DNA from: Bacteroidia bacterium
GTDB lineage: Bacteria > Bacteroidota > Bacteroidia > Bacteroidales > UBA932
Length of the DNA: 56,994 nucleotides
Direction: 5' to 3'
Assembly: GCA_021153285.1 (NCBI GenBank)
Contig: JAGKTT010000009.1
Coordinates: 1-56,994, forward strand
This document shows, one piece after another, positions 33,359 through 42,009 of the stretch. Each line of letters opens with the position of its first letter. Within the stretch, counting starts at the first letter, position 1. Position numbers and translations under genes: made by a program. The notes below the pieces were generated by a model. It worked only from the letters and a program-made list of their open reading frames with translations, was not told the DNA's origin and ran no database searches.

Positions 33359-34255
33359 ATGCACCTTAAAGCCCTCATATCCCTGCCATTGGCCCTTATC
33401 GCATCAGCCTGCATCTCTTCTGTGGAGCTGGTGCAGAGGCCGATTGTGTTCGAGCCGGTCATCGGCAGCGAGGTGAGGTCTTCTTCTGATATTGATATGT
33501 CCGTCCCATTCCCCGAAGACAGGAGCTTCGGGGTGTGGGCATTGGACAGTCGCAGTGGCGGAAGGTATATTGACGATCAGCAGATCAGATGCTCCGGTGG
33601 CATCTGGGGCGATGAGTCACTTCCTTTCTGGCCGACGTCGTCCTCATTGACCTTCTATGCCTATGCCCCTTACGATCTCGCGATGAGGTTCGAGGGCGGA
33701 AACCTTGTGCTGGAGGGATTCGATGTGAGGGAGGATGGTGCCGAGGTGCTTTTTGCGAAGACATCTTCGCCACTCACTTCTTCGGAGGGAGAGGTGAAAC
33801 TTCCGTTCATACACGCTCTGGCGAAGCTGGACGTGCGTGTGGCGAACGGATTCGGAGCTGACGTCGATGTGCGTATTGACCGTATCCTTCTCAGGGGTGT
33901 GGCGATGCGCGGCGACTTTCACTCCATCAGATATCCCTACTGGAAGGCCGACGAGTCTTCCGCTGTGGATATCACCATTTTTGATTCTGAGAGAGATGGA
34001 CAATTTCTCGCAGGACCCACGATGCAGTTCATCGGTGATGTGCATACCATCATTCCCCAGGGCCTGACGCCCTCGATCGAGCTCACCTACGCTTTCCGCG
34101 TGGATGAAGGAGAATGGATAGATGGACAGACGGACACAGCCGAGCTGCGAGATGTATTCTGGGAACCGGGCCGTTACTATACCTATTCCCTGAGGATCAA
34201 TGAAATGAAACTGTCCTGCACCACCGGTATAGGACATTGGAACGAAAGAAAGTAG
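33359..34255 (+). CDS. Fimbrillin-like lipoprotein F5
   Basis: 298 residues, the shortest of the array. Lipobox IASACIS, then VELVQRPIVFEPV aligned with the family, but the TKA processing motif is replaced by EVRSSSDIDM. Core motifs survive: FWPTSSSLTFYAYAP and PFIHALAKLDVRV. It begins 3 nt after the F4 stop and is GC-rich, unlike F3/F4. A minor or tip-proximal subunit is likely. Confidence 0.75.
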   Translation: MHLKALISLPLALIASACISSVELVQRPIVFEPVIGSEVRSSSDIDMSVPFPEDRSFGVWALDSRSGGRYIDDQQIRCSGGIWGDESLPFWPTSSSLTFYAYAPYDLAMRFEGGNLVLEGFDVREDGAEVLFAKTSSPLTSSEGEVKLPFIHALAKLDVRVANGFGADVDVRIDRILLRGVAMRGDFHSIRYPYWKADESSAVDITIFDSERDGQFLAGPTMQFIGDVHTIIPQGLTPSIELTYAFRVDEGEWIDGQTDTAELRDVFWEPGRYYTYSLRINEMKLSCTTGIGHWNERK

Positions 34256-34256
34256 A

Positions 34257-35507
34257 ATGAGATATTCCTACTATATATTAAAGGTACTTGGAGCGGTCGC
34301 CCTGATTATGGCGGCCTCATCCTGCGTGAAGAGCGACATCGAGTACGAGACATCCGGCGGGGATATCTCGATCACTCCTGTGGCCTCGACTGTGACGAGA
34401 TCCATCCCGGGAGCGATCACGGGCACGACCTATCCGCAGGGGGAGACGATGGGCGTGTTTGCGTTTCATAATCCGTCATTGGGGCCTGGAGCATGGGATA
34501 ATACGACAGGTGTCGTGCCTTATGTGTATTATAAGGATGCTGATGGAAACCAGGTTCTGAATGATGGCAAGCCTATGGCTGCAGAGTTCGGATACAGAGA
34601 TGGCAAGGGTGCGTGGGGTGGAATAATCAGTACGTTGTCCGCTGACGGCAAAAGTACCTCAAAAAAGGAGCCTCAGCCTCACATCTGGCCGGAGAAAGGA
34701 TCACTGATATTCGCTGGTATCAGTCCTTACTATAAGTTTCAGGCTGTGAATGTGGATAATCAGACTATGGACGGTACGCTTAAGCCTCTTAAGGAAATGG
34801 CTACCTTCGATGTGGCCACCAGGACTCTGAGTGTGCCCGGCTACACTGTAGGACAGTATATCCCGATGACAGCCGAGCAGATCACTGATCCTGAGCACGA
34901 GTATATAAACAGATCCCAGAGTGACGCGATGTTCTTTATGCCGCAGGTCAAGGATGGAAAATATGTGGGAGTGAACAAGCTGAGTGTCTATCCTGCACGT
35001 TTCTACCACGCGCTTTCGCTGGTGGAGTTCAAGGTGAGGGCAGAGGATGACTATGATATGGACCGTGTTCATATTGACAGAATCACTTTGGATCAGGTAT
35101 ACCATACGGGTGACTTTTCTGCCAGGGTAAATGATGATGGAAGCATTACGGCAGGTTGGACCAATCTGAAAGGTCAGGACGATATACATATATTCGGAGA
35201 TGAAGGAGGACACGATGGAACTGCAGAACTTCTTCTGGATATGGACCTTCGTTCTGTTGCCCAGCTTCTGATAATCCCGGGCCCGACACATCCTATTACA
35301 GTGGGTTGTCACGTCTATACAATGGGTAAATACTATAACCAGACATTTGTAGTCGATCCAGAGGATGTAGGAATTACAGAGTGGGAGATGGGTAAGAGAT
35401 ATGTCTATAACTTGATAATCGGCCTGAACAAGTTAGAGTTTGCTCCGGAAACCTACGATTGGAACGATGTCGATGGGGGGGGGTATAGCAACCCAGCAAA
35501 TGATTGA
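34257..35507 (+). CDS. Fimbrillin-family lipoprotein F6 with a G9 tract at its 3' end
   Basis: 416 residues. Lipobox AASSCVKS, IEYETSGGDISITPV, STVTRSIPG in place of TKA, HIWPEKGSLIFAGISP, FYHALSLVEFKV, and the family end KLEFAPETYDWNDVD. The C-terminal codons run through nine G (35475-35483), giving VDGGGYSNPAND then stop. It starts 1 nt after F5. Loss of one G would move the stop to 35515-35517, four bases before the next ATG; gain of one G would stop it at once. Confidence 0.85.
   Translation: MRYSYYILKVLGAVALIMAASSCVKSDIEYETSGGDISITPVASTVTRSIPGAITGTTYPQGETMGVFAFHNPSLGPGAWDNTTGVVPYVYYKDADGNQVLNDGKPMAAEFGYRDGKGAWGGIISTLSADGKSTSKKEPQPHIWPEKGSLIFAGISPYYKFQAVNVDNQTMDGTLKPLKEMATFDVATRTLSVPGYTVGQYIPMTAEQITDPEHEYINRSQSDAMFFMPQVKDGKYVGVNKLSVYPARFYHALSLVEFKVRAEDDYDMDRVHIDRITLDQVYHTGDFSARVNDDGSITAGWTNLKGQDDIHIFGDEGGHDGTAELLLDMDLRSVAQLLIIPGPTHPITVGCHVYTMGKYYNQTFVVDPEDVGITEWEMGKRYVYNLIIGLNKLEFAPETYDWNDVDGGGYSNPAND
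35475..35483 (+). repeat. G9 homopolymer at the end of F6
   Basis: Nine consecutive G within the last codons of F6; the second G9 tract of this operon. Confidence 0.92.
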
Positions 35508-35520
35508 TAATCAGTAGAAA

Positions 35521-37038
35521 ATGAGACGAATAACATATATATTGACCTTGGCCTTGAGTCTTGTCTTTCTTTCCTGCGGCAGGGAGGGATGTAAAGATGT
35601 GCTTCATGGACCGGCAATTAGTTTTACGGCTGCCGATCCTCAGACCAAGGCATTCATCGAGGATATAAACCGTTCGGGTAACGAGCTGGTGGTATATGAC
35701 TATATGACCGGTATAGATGGTACCTTGACTGTCGCTCCGGAGGACAGATGGTACATCGATCACTCGAGGATACATTGTACTGTCGATGGTCAGCAGGTCT
35801 GGGACTATGTGTCCGGAGACGAGTATTTCTGGCTCTACGGCAGTAACCACAGCTGCTTCGGCTGGCTCTTTACCGGTCCTTCGGGATACAATACGATTAC
35901 GTTCTTCGGTGAGCATCCGCATTTTGAGAAAGATACTTTCACTCTTCCGCTGCCGGCGTATAAGTTCACGCACGCTTCTCCTCTGTATGACTTCCTGTAC
36001 TCGGATGTGACCAAGCGTACATATACTCAGACCAATCCGGATTCTTCCCCGATAGATTTGAAACTGAACCATCTTTTCTCGGCTTTCAGGTTCACTGTCC
36101 GGAGTGTGAGACAGGCCCCTGTGACTATCAGCAGCGCTGTCCTGAAGGTGGTGACTCAGAAGAAGGCGACTATTAATTTCGAGCGTGCTGTAGATACAGT
36201 TACTGGGGGCAAGCCCGTAGTTACATATACAGAAATCGCATCTGATACGCTCTATCTCGGTGGCAGAAACCACAAACTGACCAGCGACTCTGCTGCCATC
36301 AATCTTTTTGATCGTAATGATGTGCAGGCTTTCCGTATGATATGGCCTCAGTCAGAAGAGGAGTTTGCTGATGCGGTGCTGGAGGTCAAATATACGGATG
36401 CTAATGCTGCTGATAAGAATGCGCTTCAGACCAAGACTTTCCAGCTTAACGGTTTCTCGCAGAAGGAGTGGCTTGCAGGCAACAGGTATTCGTATGAACT
36501 GGTGTTCACGGATAAGGAGATCACGCTCACTTGTGAGGTTCTTCGTTGGAACAGAAAGGAGATTGTTCTGGACTTTACTGAAGTTGTGGTGGTGTCGGAC
36601 AAGATCCAGTGGCACGACAACACCATAAGCCATCTTGACGAGCATACAGGCGAGGTGCTGCTGTTCAATGACAAGAACAAGCCTGCAGAATGTTATTTCA
36701 AACTTGATGCGCCTCAGGGAGCTACTTGGACGGCTTCTTTGGTTCCGGTAGCCGGAATAAATACGGATGCTTTTGAGTTTGTGGATCCAGATTACTATGA
36801 TCCGTATGCTTCGGATAATTATAAGGTCTTGACGGAAAATCCTTCAGGAACAGTGGGAGATGGAAAGATCGCGAGATTAAAAATAAGGGTTAAGGATGCT
36901 TCCAGTCAGACAAATACCAATAAGGCAAAATTGAGAATAGTAGTCAAGACTGCTAATGATAGTCAGACTATCGTAGTGGAGAACCTCTGTCCGGGACACG
37001 ACTATAATGAATACACTCTTGTGCAGAACAGAATTTAA
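35521..37038 (+). CDS. Fimbrillin-like lipoprotein F7 with C-terminal extension
   Basis: 505 residues. Lipobox VFLSCGRE, PAISFTAADPQTKAFIED (TKA motif at about residue 43), then fimbrillin-like features LKLNHLFSAFRFTVRS and FQLNGFSQKEWLAGNRYSYELVFTDKE in general form. After the usual fimbrillin end (CEVLRWNRKEIVLDF) there are about 150 extra residues (from VVVSDKIQWHDN), a likely additional Ig-like domain of the BACON or similar type. Such an extension suits a tip or adhesin subunit. Confidence 0.7.
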   Translation: MRRITYILTLALSLVFLSCGREGCKDVLHGPAISFTAADPQTKAFIEDINRSGNELVVYDYMTGIDGTLTVAPEDRWYIDHSRIHCTVDGQQVWDYVSGDEYFWLYGSNHSCFGWLFTGPSGYNTITFFGEHPHFEKDTFTLPLPAYKFTHASPLYDFLYSDVTKRTYTQTNPDSSPIDLKLNHLFSAFRFTVRSVRQAPVTISSAVLKVVTQKKATINFERAVDTVTGGKPVVTYTEIASDTLYLGGRNHKLTSDSAAINLFDRNDVQAFRMIWPQSEEEFADAVLEVKYTDANAADKNALQTKTFQLNGFSQKEWLAGNRYSYELVFTDKEITLTCEVLRWNRKEIVLDFTEVVVVSDKIQWHDNTISHLDEHTGEVLLFNDKNKPAECYFKLDAPQGATWTASLVPVAGINTDAFEFVDPDYYDPYASDNYKVLTENPSGTVGDGKIARLKIRVKDASSQTNTNKAKLRIVVKTANDSQTIVVENLCPGHDYNEYTLVQNRI

Positions 37039-37045
37039 TTAGAGG

Positions 37046-39439
37046 ATGAAATTGCGGATATACATATTGATTATAATGGCATTGGGACTGTGCTCCTGCA
37101 CTCCTGGTCTGGATGATCTTCAGGTTCAGGGAAAGGATTGCATAGCTTTGACCGTGTATAACACCTCGATGGACACTAAGGCGAATGGAGATGTTACACT
37201 GCATCCCGGAACTGAAAGGGAACGTCTGCTCACCAGGCTTGATATCTTCCTTTATCCCGAGGGAAGTGAGACGTGTGTGTTCTACAAACATATTTCCGGA
37301 CTGAACAATACCTCAGGTTCTGAAAGGGTTCCAGTTTATGTTTCAGAAGAAATCGCTTCTCAATTATTCCCTGACAATGCGACTCAGTGTGATGTGTATG
37401 TGGTGGCGAATATGCCTGATAATGTTGTGTTTAAAGGCGATGAGACAGTAGAGAAAATCAAGGAGATTGCCATCAGGTCAGAGGAGTTCAAGGGTGTTGT
37501 GGCCTCGGACGGAAGTTTTGTGATGCCTGAGAAATTCATCATGGAAGGTGCCTGCGAAGCTGTCAAGTCTGGAGAATCCATCACGGGTAATGTCTCTCTG
37601 AAAAGGGCTGCCAGCAAGATCACGATGACTATTCTCGTGCCGGAATACCTTGAGGTCAAGGCTACGGATGTGTCTGCCAATGAAGAAAAGATAGAGATCT
37701 GGCGTCCGTATTTCATCGATCCGGCACATCCGGAAAACGGCATCAACTCTATGCATATCGGTCTTCATAAGGGGCTTCTGCAGACAATGGTAGGCGACGA
37801 TAATGTTATTCATAACACTGACGTTACAGGAGATGCAGACAGGTTCGAGACCTTATATACAAGTAAATTTACCTTCGATAGAGAAATAGAGAAAGAGTTT
37901 GTTGAGGATGGCCATACTGTAACAAAGTGTTATTACAGATATATCTGTGATGTATCTTTCTATTCCTATGCTCTCGATTGGGTAGGACAGGATAATGATG
38001 TCCAGGCTCCGTATTTTACTCTGATGATTCCTTGGAAAAGGGATGAGGATACCCGATTCACCACATATTACTACCAGGTGGTGGTGAACGGCAAGACAAA
38101 GAAGGTGGATAGGAATTACTGGTATGATATGTATCTCAATATCGGTGTGCTTGGCTCTCGTATCTATAACGAACCTGTGGAGCTTAAGGATATGAGTTGT
38201 TATGTCCTCGACTGGTCTGATGGAGATGCAGGACTTAAGGAAGATGTGAATCTGAATGAGTGGCGTTATCTGGTGGTGCCTGAGACCTACATTGAGATGA
38301 ACAATACCGATAAAGGTTATCTTCCTTTTGAGGCTTCTCACAAGGTGGCGTGGACTCTGGAGTGGCCGGGAAGTCTGGATGGACTGGATGATATCGAGAA
38401 ATATAACTCGAATAATAAATATTCTGCTTATCATATCAATTGCAGCGGCAAGACTCCGGTATCAGTGCAGCTGGCAGGAGTGAATAACAGTTCGTTTGCC
38501 ATATCAGGGGATGAGATAGTGCTGACCAATGCTATTCCGACGAATGTATATTCTCCTATCTACTATCACCTTAAGGTCTGGCTTGACCTTACTCCGAACG
38601 GTGTGCTTGATGCTGACGAGCAGGGCTTTGTGGAGAGGGTGGTCTTTGTGCAGTATCCTCCGATCTATATTATTCCGAGTCAGAGTAAGGCAAAGTCCGT
38701 GTATGTCAATAAAGTAAGTTATACGACCTCGAATATTTCATACAATAACAGCAAGTATATTCTCGGACAGTGCCGTGGTGAATCGACCGATGGCGACCAT
38801 ATGTATGTGATCAATGTATCAAGCTTTAATGCTGACGATACATTCAAGTACAGGGACAACCAGAACTATACATATATGATCGGTGACCCTCGAGTGCTCG
38901 TCAGCGATGCCGATCTTAATGATGATAACTATGATATGGCAAAATCTTGGGCGACGGATATTAATGGAAGGCAGCTGCAAGATTACTATCCTACAACCAA
39001 CAATAGGGATGGCCTGGAGCCGAACATATTCCGTGTTATTTCACCTAAGTTCAGGGTGGCGTCGTTCCTTGGAGGCTACAGTAGCGGTAGTACTCCGGAA
39101 GGAGCTGCAATGCGATGTGCATCATATCAGGAAGATGGATATCCTGCCGGTAGATGGAGGCTTCCTACCACAGCGGAAATAAACTTTGTCATAAGTCTTC
39201 AGCAGAAAGGAGCGATTCAGAATATCTTCTACGGCGGTAACTACTACTATTCTTCTACGGACCAGGTTCAGAACCAGTCTACCATCAATATCAGAGAGAT
39301 AAAGTGGAATGAGAGCAACTTCACCGGCTCTATAAGATGTGTTTATGATGAGTGGTACTGGGGTTCGGAAAGGGAAGCAAAACTTAAAAACGGTTCAACT
39401 GACGAATATGAGTTTACCTGGGGTGATGCTCCACGTTAA
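37046..39439 (+). CDS. Large fimbrial lipoprotein with C-terminal FISUMP/DUF1566-like domain
   Basis: 797 residues. Lipobox LGLCSCTP, a fimbrial accessory-type N-terminal region with ALTVYNTSMDTKANGD and RLDIFLYPEG, SLKRAASKITMTILVP and a stretch with many Tyr (KKVDRNYWYDMYLNIGVLG), as in Mfa/FimE-type accessory proteins. The last about 110 residues (MRCASYQEDGYPAGRWRLP, TTAEINFVISLQ, YYYSSTDQ, GSIRCVYDEWYW) match the FISUMP/DUF1566 pattern, a C-type-lectin-like fold often used for adhesion. I infer a tip adhesin or accessory subunit. Gap of 7 nt from F7. Confidence 0.7.
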   Translation: MKLRIYILIIMALGLCSCTPGLDDLQVQGKDCIALTVYNTSMDTKANGDVTLHPGTERERLLTRLDIFLYPEGSETCVFYKHISGLNNTSGSERVPVYVSEEIASQLFPDNATQCDVYVVANMPDNVVFKGDETVEKIKEIAIRSEEFKGVVASDGSFVMPEKFIMEGACEAVKSGESITGNVSLKRAASKITMTILVPEYLEVKATDVSANEEKIEIWRPYFIDPAHPENGINSMHIGLHKGLLQTMVGDDNVIHNTDVTGDADRFETLYTSKFTFDREIEKEFVEDGHTVTKCYYRYICDVSFYSYALDWVGQDNDVQAPYFTLMIPWKRDEDTRFTTYYYQVVVNGKTKKVDRNYWYDMYLNIGVLGSRIYNEPVELKDMSCYVLDWSDGDAGLKEDVNLNEWRYLVVPETYIEMNNTDKGYLPFEASHKVAWTLEWPGSLDGLDDIEKYNSNNKYSAYHINCSGKTPVSVQLAGVNNSSFAISGDEIVLTNAIPTNVYSPIYYHLKVWLDLTPNGVLDADEQGFVERVVFVQYPPIYIIPSQSKAKSVYVNKVSYTTSNISYNNSKYILGQCRGESTDGDHMYVINVSSFNADDTFKYRDNQNYTYMIGDPRVLVSDADLNDDNYDMAKSWATDINGRQLQDYYPTTNNRDGLEPNIFRVISPKFRVASFLGGYSSGSTPEGAAMRCASYQEDGYPAGRWRLPTTAEINFVISLQQKGAIQNIFYGGNYYYSSTDQVQNQSTINIREIKWNESNFTGSIRCVYDEWYWGSEREAKLKNGSTDEYEFTWGDAPR

Positions 39440-39447
39440 AATGATTT

Positions 39448-41922
39448 ATGATGAAAAGGATTCTTATATATATATGTTCTATGCTTTGGCTGCTGGCTTC
39501 GTGTCAGGAGCCTGAGCTGCTTGAGCGTCCTGTCTATGGAGACTCGGAGGGTACGGTTGAGGTGACGTTCAGTGTCCTGATGTCCGATGATGCTCTGGCT
39601 ACAAAGGCCTTTGGAGAAAGCCCTGCTACGGACATAGATAGTATGCACGTGGTAGTCTTTGACGAGAACGGATACTATATTGATGTTCATAAGGCGACAT
39701 TGGTTGATCCTGTTGCAGATCATGACAGTCATAAATATGAGCGTGCCTTCAAGGTGACTCTGCGTAAGACGGAAAAGGAAAGGATAATTCATTTCATTGC
39801 AAACTGTCCTGTGGATCAGATACACTATGGTCACGAAAGTGATATCATTTCCAATCTTTATGTATCGAAGGGTTCCCAGACAGAGACTGCTTATTGGTAC
39901 AGGACTGAGGTCTGGTATATCAAGACCGAGGATGATTCTAACGTGCTGGTGGATGAGGTTGCGAATAAATTCAAGTGTGTCCCTCTCCTTAGGAATTATG
40001 CTTCTATTACTGTGCTTGACGGGGTTGAGGACAATGTATTCAATATGGAGTCCTATGCGGTATATAACACCATCGACAGGGGTACGGTAGCGCCGTATAA
40101 TATCGAAGCCCACGGCTTTCAAAGTTTCATAGATTCGAATAATGCCCTTCATCCATATGCAACCCTGCGAGATACTTATAAATATTATGGCCACGCGTTG
40201 CCGAGTGCAGCCTTGAAGACGACCCTTTCGGACTCTGATTTCCTTGCTCCCGGTCAGCCTACATATATGTATGAACGTAAGGTTTCAGTTCGTGCTGGTG
40301 CCGAGCATCAGTGGAGTGAGTCACCTCCGCATATCATCATCAAGGGACGATATAACAATGCCGCCGCATACTCATACTATAAGGTGGACTTGCTGCGACA
40401 TGGTGCTGATGGTAAGAGTTATTACTATAATATTCTGAGGAACTTCCAATATACATTTACTATAGATCAAGTGGCTGGTCCAGGATACCCGACTCTTGAA
40501 GAGGCGATGAACAATCCTGCCGGAAACAACCTTGCAGGAGCGACCGATACCCAGGGCTTTACCAACGTTTCCGACGGTCTGGGACGTATCTTTGTGAGTT
40601 ATACCGATACGACTTTGACATCCAATGCTCCTATCAAGCTCAGATACAAATACATCCCAAGTATCCAGAATTATAATGTTACAGCCAACGACAGAGTGCT
40701 GGTAGAGGGCATTCTCGACGGCACCGGTTCCGTGATCAAGGGTAGGGTGGACGGATATACGGATCTTACAGGTGAGATGTCGGGTTGGCGCGAAGTTACT
40801 CTGAATGTTCAGAATCCGGGTGCCATCACACACGTTCAGGAGATATATCTCAACGTGCAGGATAATTCCAACCTTCATAAGACCATCCGTTACAGGCTTC
40901 AGAGGCCATTGGAGTTGAAGGTAAACTGCTGGCCGAAATATATAGCGAAGGAGGCAGGCAAGCTGATGGATGTGGCACTCAGGCTTCCTACCGACCTCAC
41001 ACCGGACCTTTTTCCATTGGATTTTGCCATTGAGGTGGCGGACCTGACATTAACCCCGGATGCGACCCAGGAGAATAATGTGATGCCGGTCGAACCGGCG
41101 CTGTCGATTGTACCGGATAAGTCCGGAAAGAAGTCATTTCATTTTATTAAGACGATCGACACTTACGAGGATTACCAGGCACTTGAGATGTATGAGGGTC
41201 TGAAGCTCATCAGGACATATTGGCTTACCACCAAGGCGGAGAATGCCTCTACGGTTTATGTATACAACAAGTACTTCAATCTGGCCTCGGACTGGTTTGA
41301 AAATGGCGAGTCCTTCACTCTGCTGAACTTCCCTGATGGAGTGCCTGAGGGCGCTGGTAAGGAGGTCGAGTTCCACTTTAGTATGAATAAGGTTGTAGAT
41401 GCTACTGACCAGCCAATTGTTGTCACTGTTGCCCTTGAGGGTCTTACAAATAAGGCGGGTGAGACGATCTTTACATATACTCCTCAGACTACGGGTCTGC
41501 AGACGCTTACGTTGCGTACTGTGAACGAAAAGGGTCCGGTTAAGGTGACTCTAAATGCTACAGGCTATGCTACTGCTTACCTTGATGCAGAGCAGTCTAA
41601 TAAGGTGACAATCAGTAAGCTCACAGTAACATTTACGCATTCGAGCAGTAATGCACCAGATGTTAATTCTGTTACTCCGACATTGACTGCTAATGGTACG
41701 GAGATTACTACTTATGGCTTGGTAACAAGGAATAAGTCAGGAAACACATATACAATTGCTTACGAAAATGTGGTATTTGAAGGAGTTACCAATACTACCG
41801 AGGTGACTGCAAGCTACAGCCACACAGTAAGCAGCTGGTGGGGTCAGGGTCATACTTGTACAGTCAGTGGCTCTGCAACTATCGGTGATCTCATAAGCCA
41901 TCCGACTGTCAAGATGAAGTAG
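39448..41922 (+). CDS. DUF4906-type fimbrial lipoprotein
   Basis: 824 residues. Lipobox LLASCQEP, VTFSVLMSDDALATKAFGE, VVVFDENGYYI and a long beta-rich body typical of DUF4906 proteins found at the end of Bacteroidales fimbrial operons. The last about 200 residues are Thr/Ser-rich and repetitive (LTNKAGETIFTYTP, TLTANGTEITTYGLV), like a stalk or an Ig-like domain. Last gene of the operon, 8 nt after its neighbour, followed by a hairpin terminator at 41952-41991. ATG at 39448 or 39451 are both possible. Confidence 0.72.
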   Translation: MMKRILIYICSMLWLLASCQEPELLERPVYGDSEGTVEVTFSVLMSDDALATKAFGESPATDIDSMHVVVFDENGYYIDVHKATLVDPVADHDSHKYERAFKVTLRKTEKERIIHFIANCPVDQIHYGHESDIISNLYVSKGSQTETAYWYRTEVWYIKTEDDSNVLVDEVANKFKCVPLLRNYASITVLDGVEDNVFNMESYAVYNTIDRGTVAPYNIEAHGFQSFIDSNNALHPYATLRDTYKYYGHALPSAALKTTLSDSDFLAPGQPTYMYERKVSVRAGAEHQWSESPPHIIIKGRYNNAAAYSYYKVDLLRHGADGKSYYYNILRNFQYTFTIDQVAGPGYPTLEEAMNNPAGNNLAGATDTQGFTNVSDGLGRIFVSYTDTTLTSNAPIKLRYKYIPSIQNYNVTANDRVLVEGILDGTGSVIKGRVDGYTDLTGEMSGWREVTLNVQNPGAITHVQEIYLNVQDNSNLHKTIRYRLQRPLELKVNCWPKYIAKEAGKLMDVALRLPTDLTPDLFPLDFAIEVADLTLTPDATQENNVMPVEPALSIVPDKSGKKSFHFIKTIDTYEDYQALEMYEGLKLIRTYWLTTKAENASTVYVYNKYFNLASDWFENGESFTLLNFPDGVPEGAGKEVEFHFSMNKVVDATDQPIVVTVALEGLTNKAGETIFTYTPQTTGLQTLTLRTVNEKGPVKVTLNATGYATAYLDAEQSNKVTISKLTVTFTHSSSNAPDVNSVTPTLTANGTEITTYGLVTRNKSGNTYTIAYENVVFEGVTNTTEVTASYSHTVSSWWGQGHTCTVSGSATIGDLISHPTVKMK

Positions 41923-41951
41923 TCATAGCGACTGATCTGCACATCAATCGA

Positions 41952-41991
41952 AGCGGTGCTACAAGAATTGACCATTCCTTGTCGCACCGCT
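41952..41991 (+). terminator. Terminator of the fimbrial operon
   Basis: AGCGGTGC(T)ACAAG / CTTGT(C)GCACCGCT hairpin with a 12-nt loop, followed by CTTTCT, 29 bp after the last stop codon. It also overlaps the region before the convergent gene's end. Confidence 0.75.
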
Positions 41992-42009
41992 CTTTCTATG
42001 AAGGCTTCC

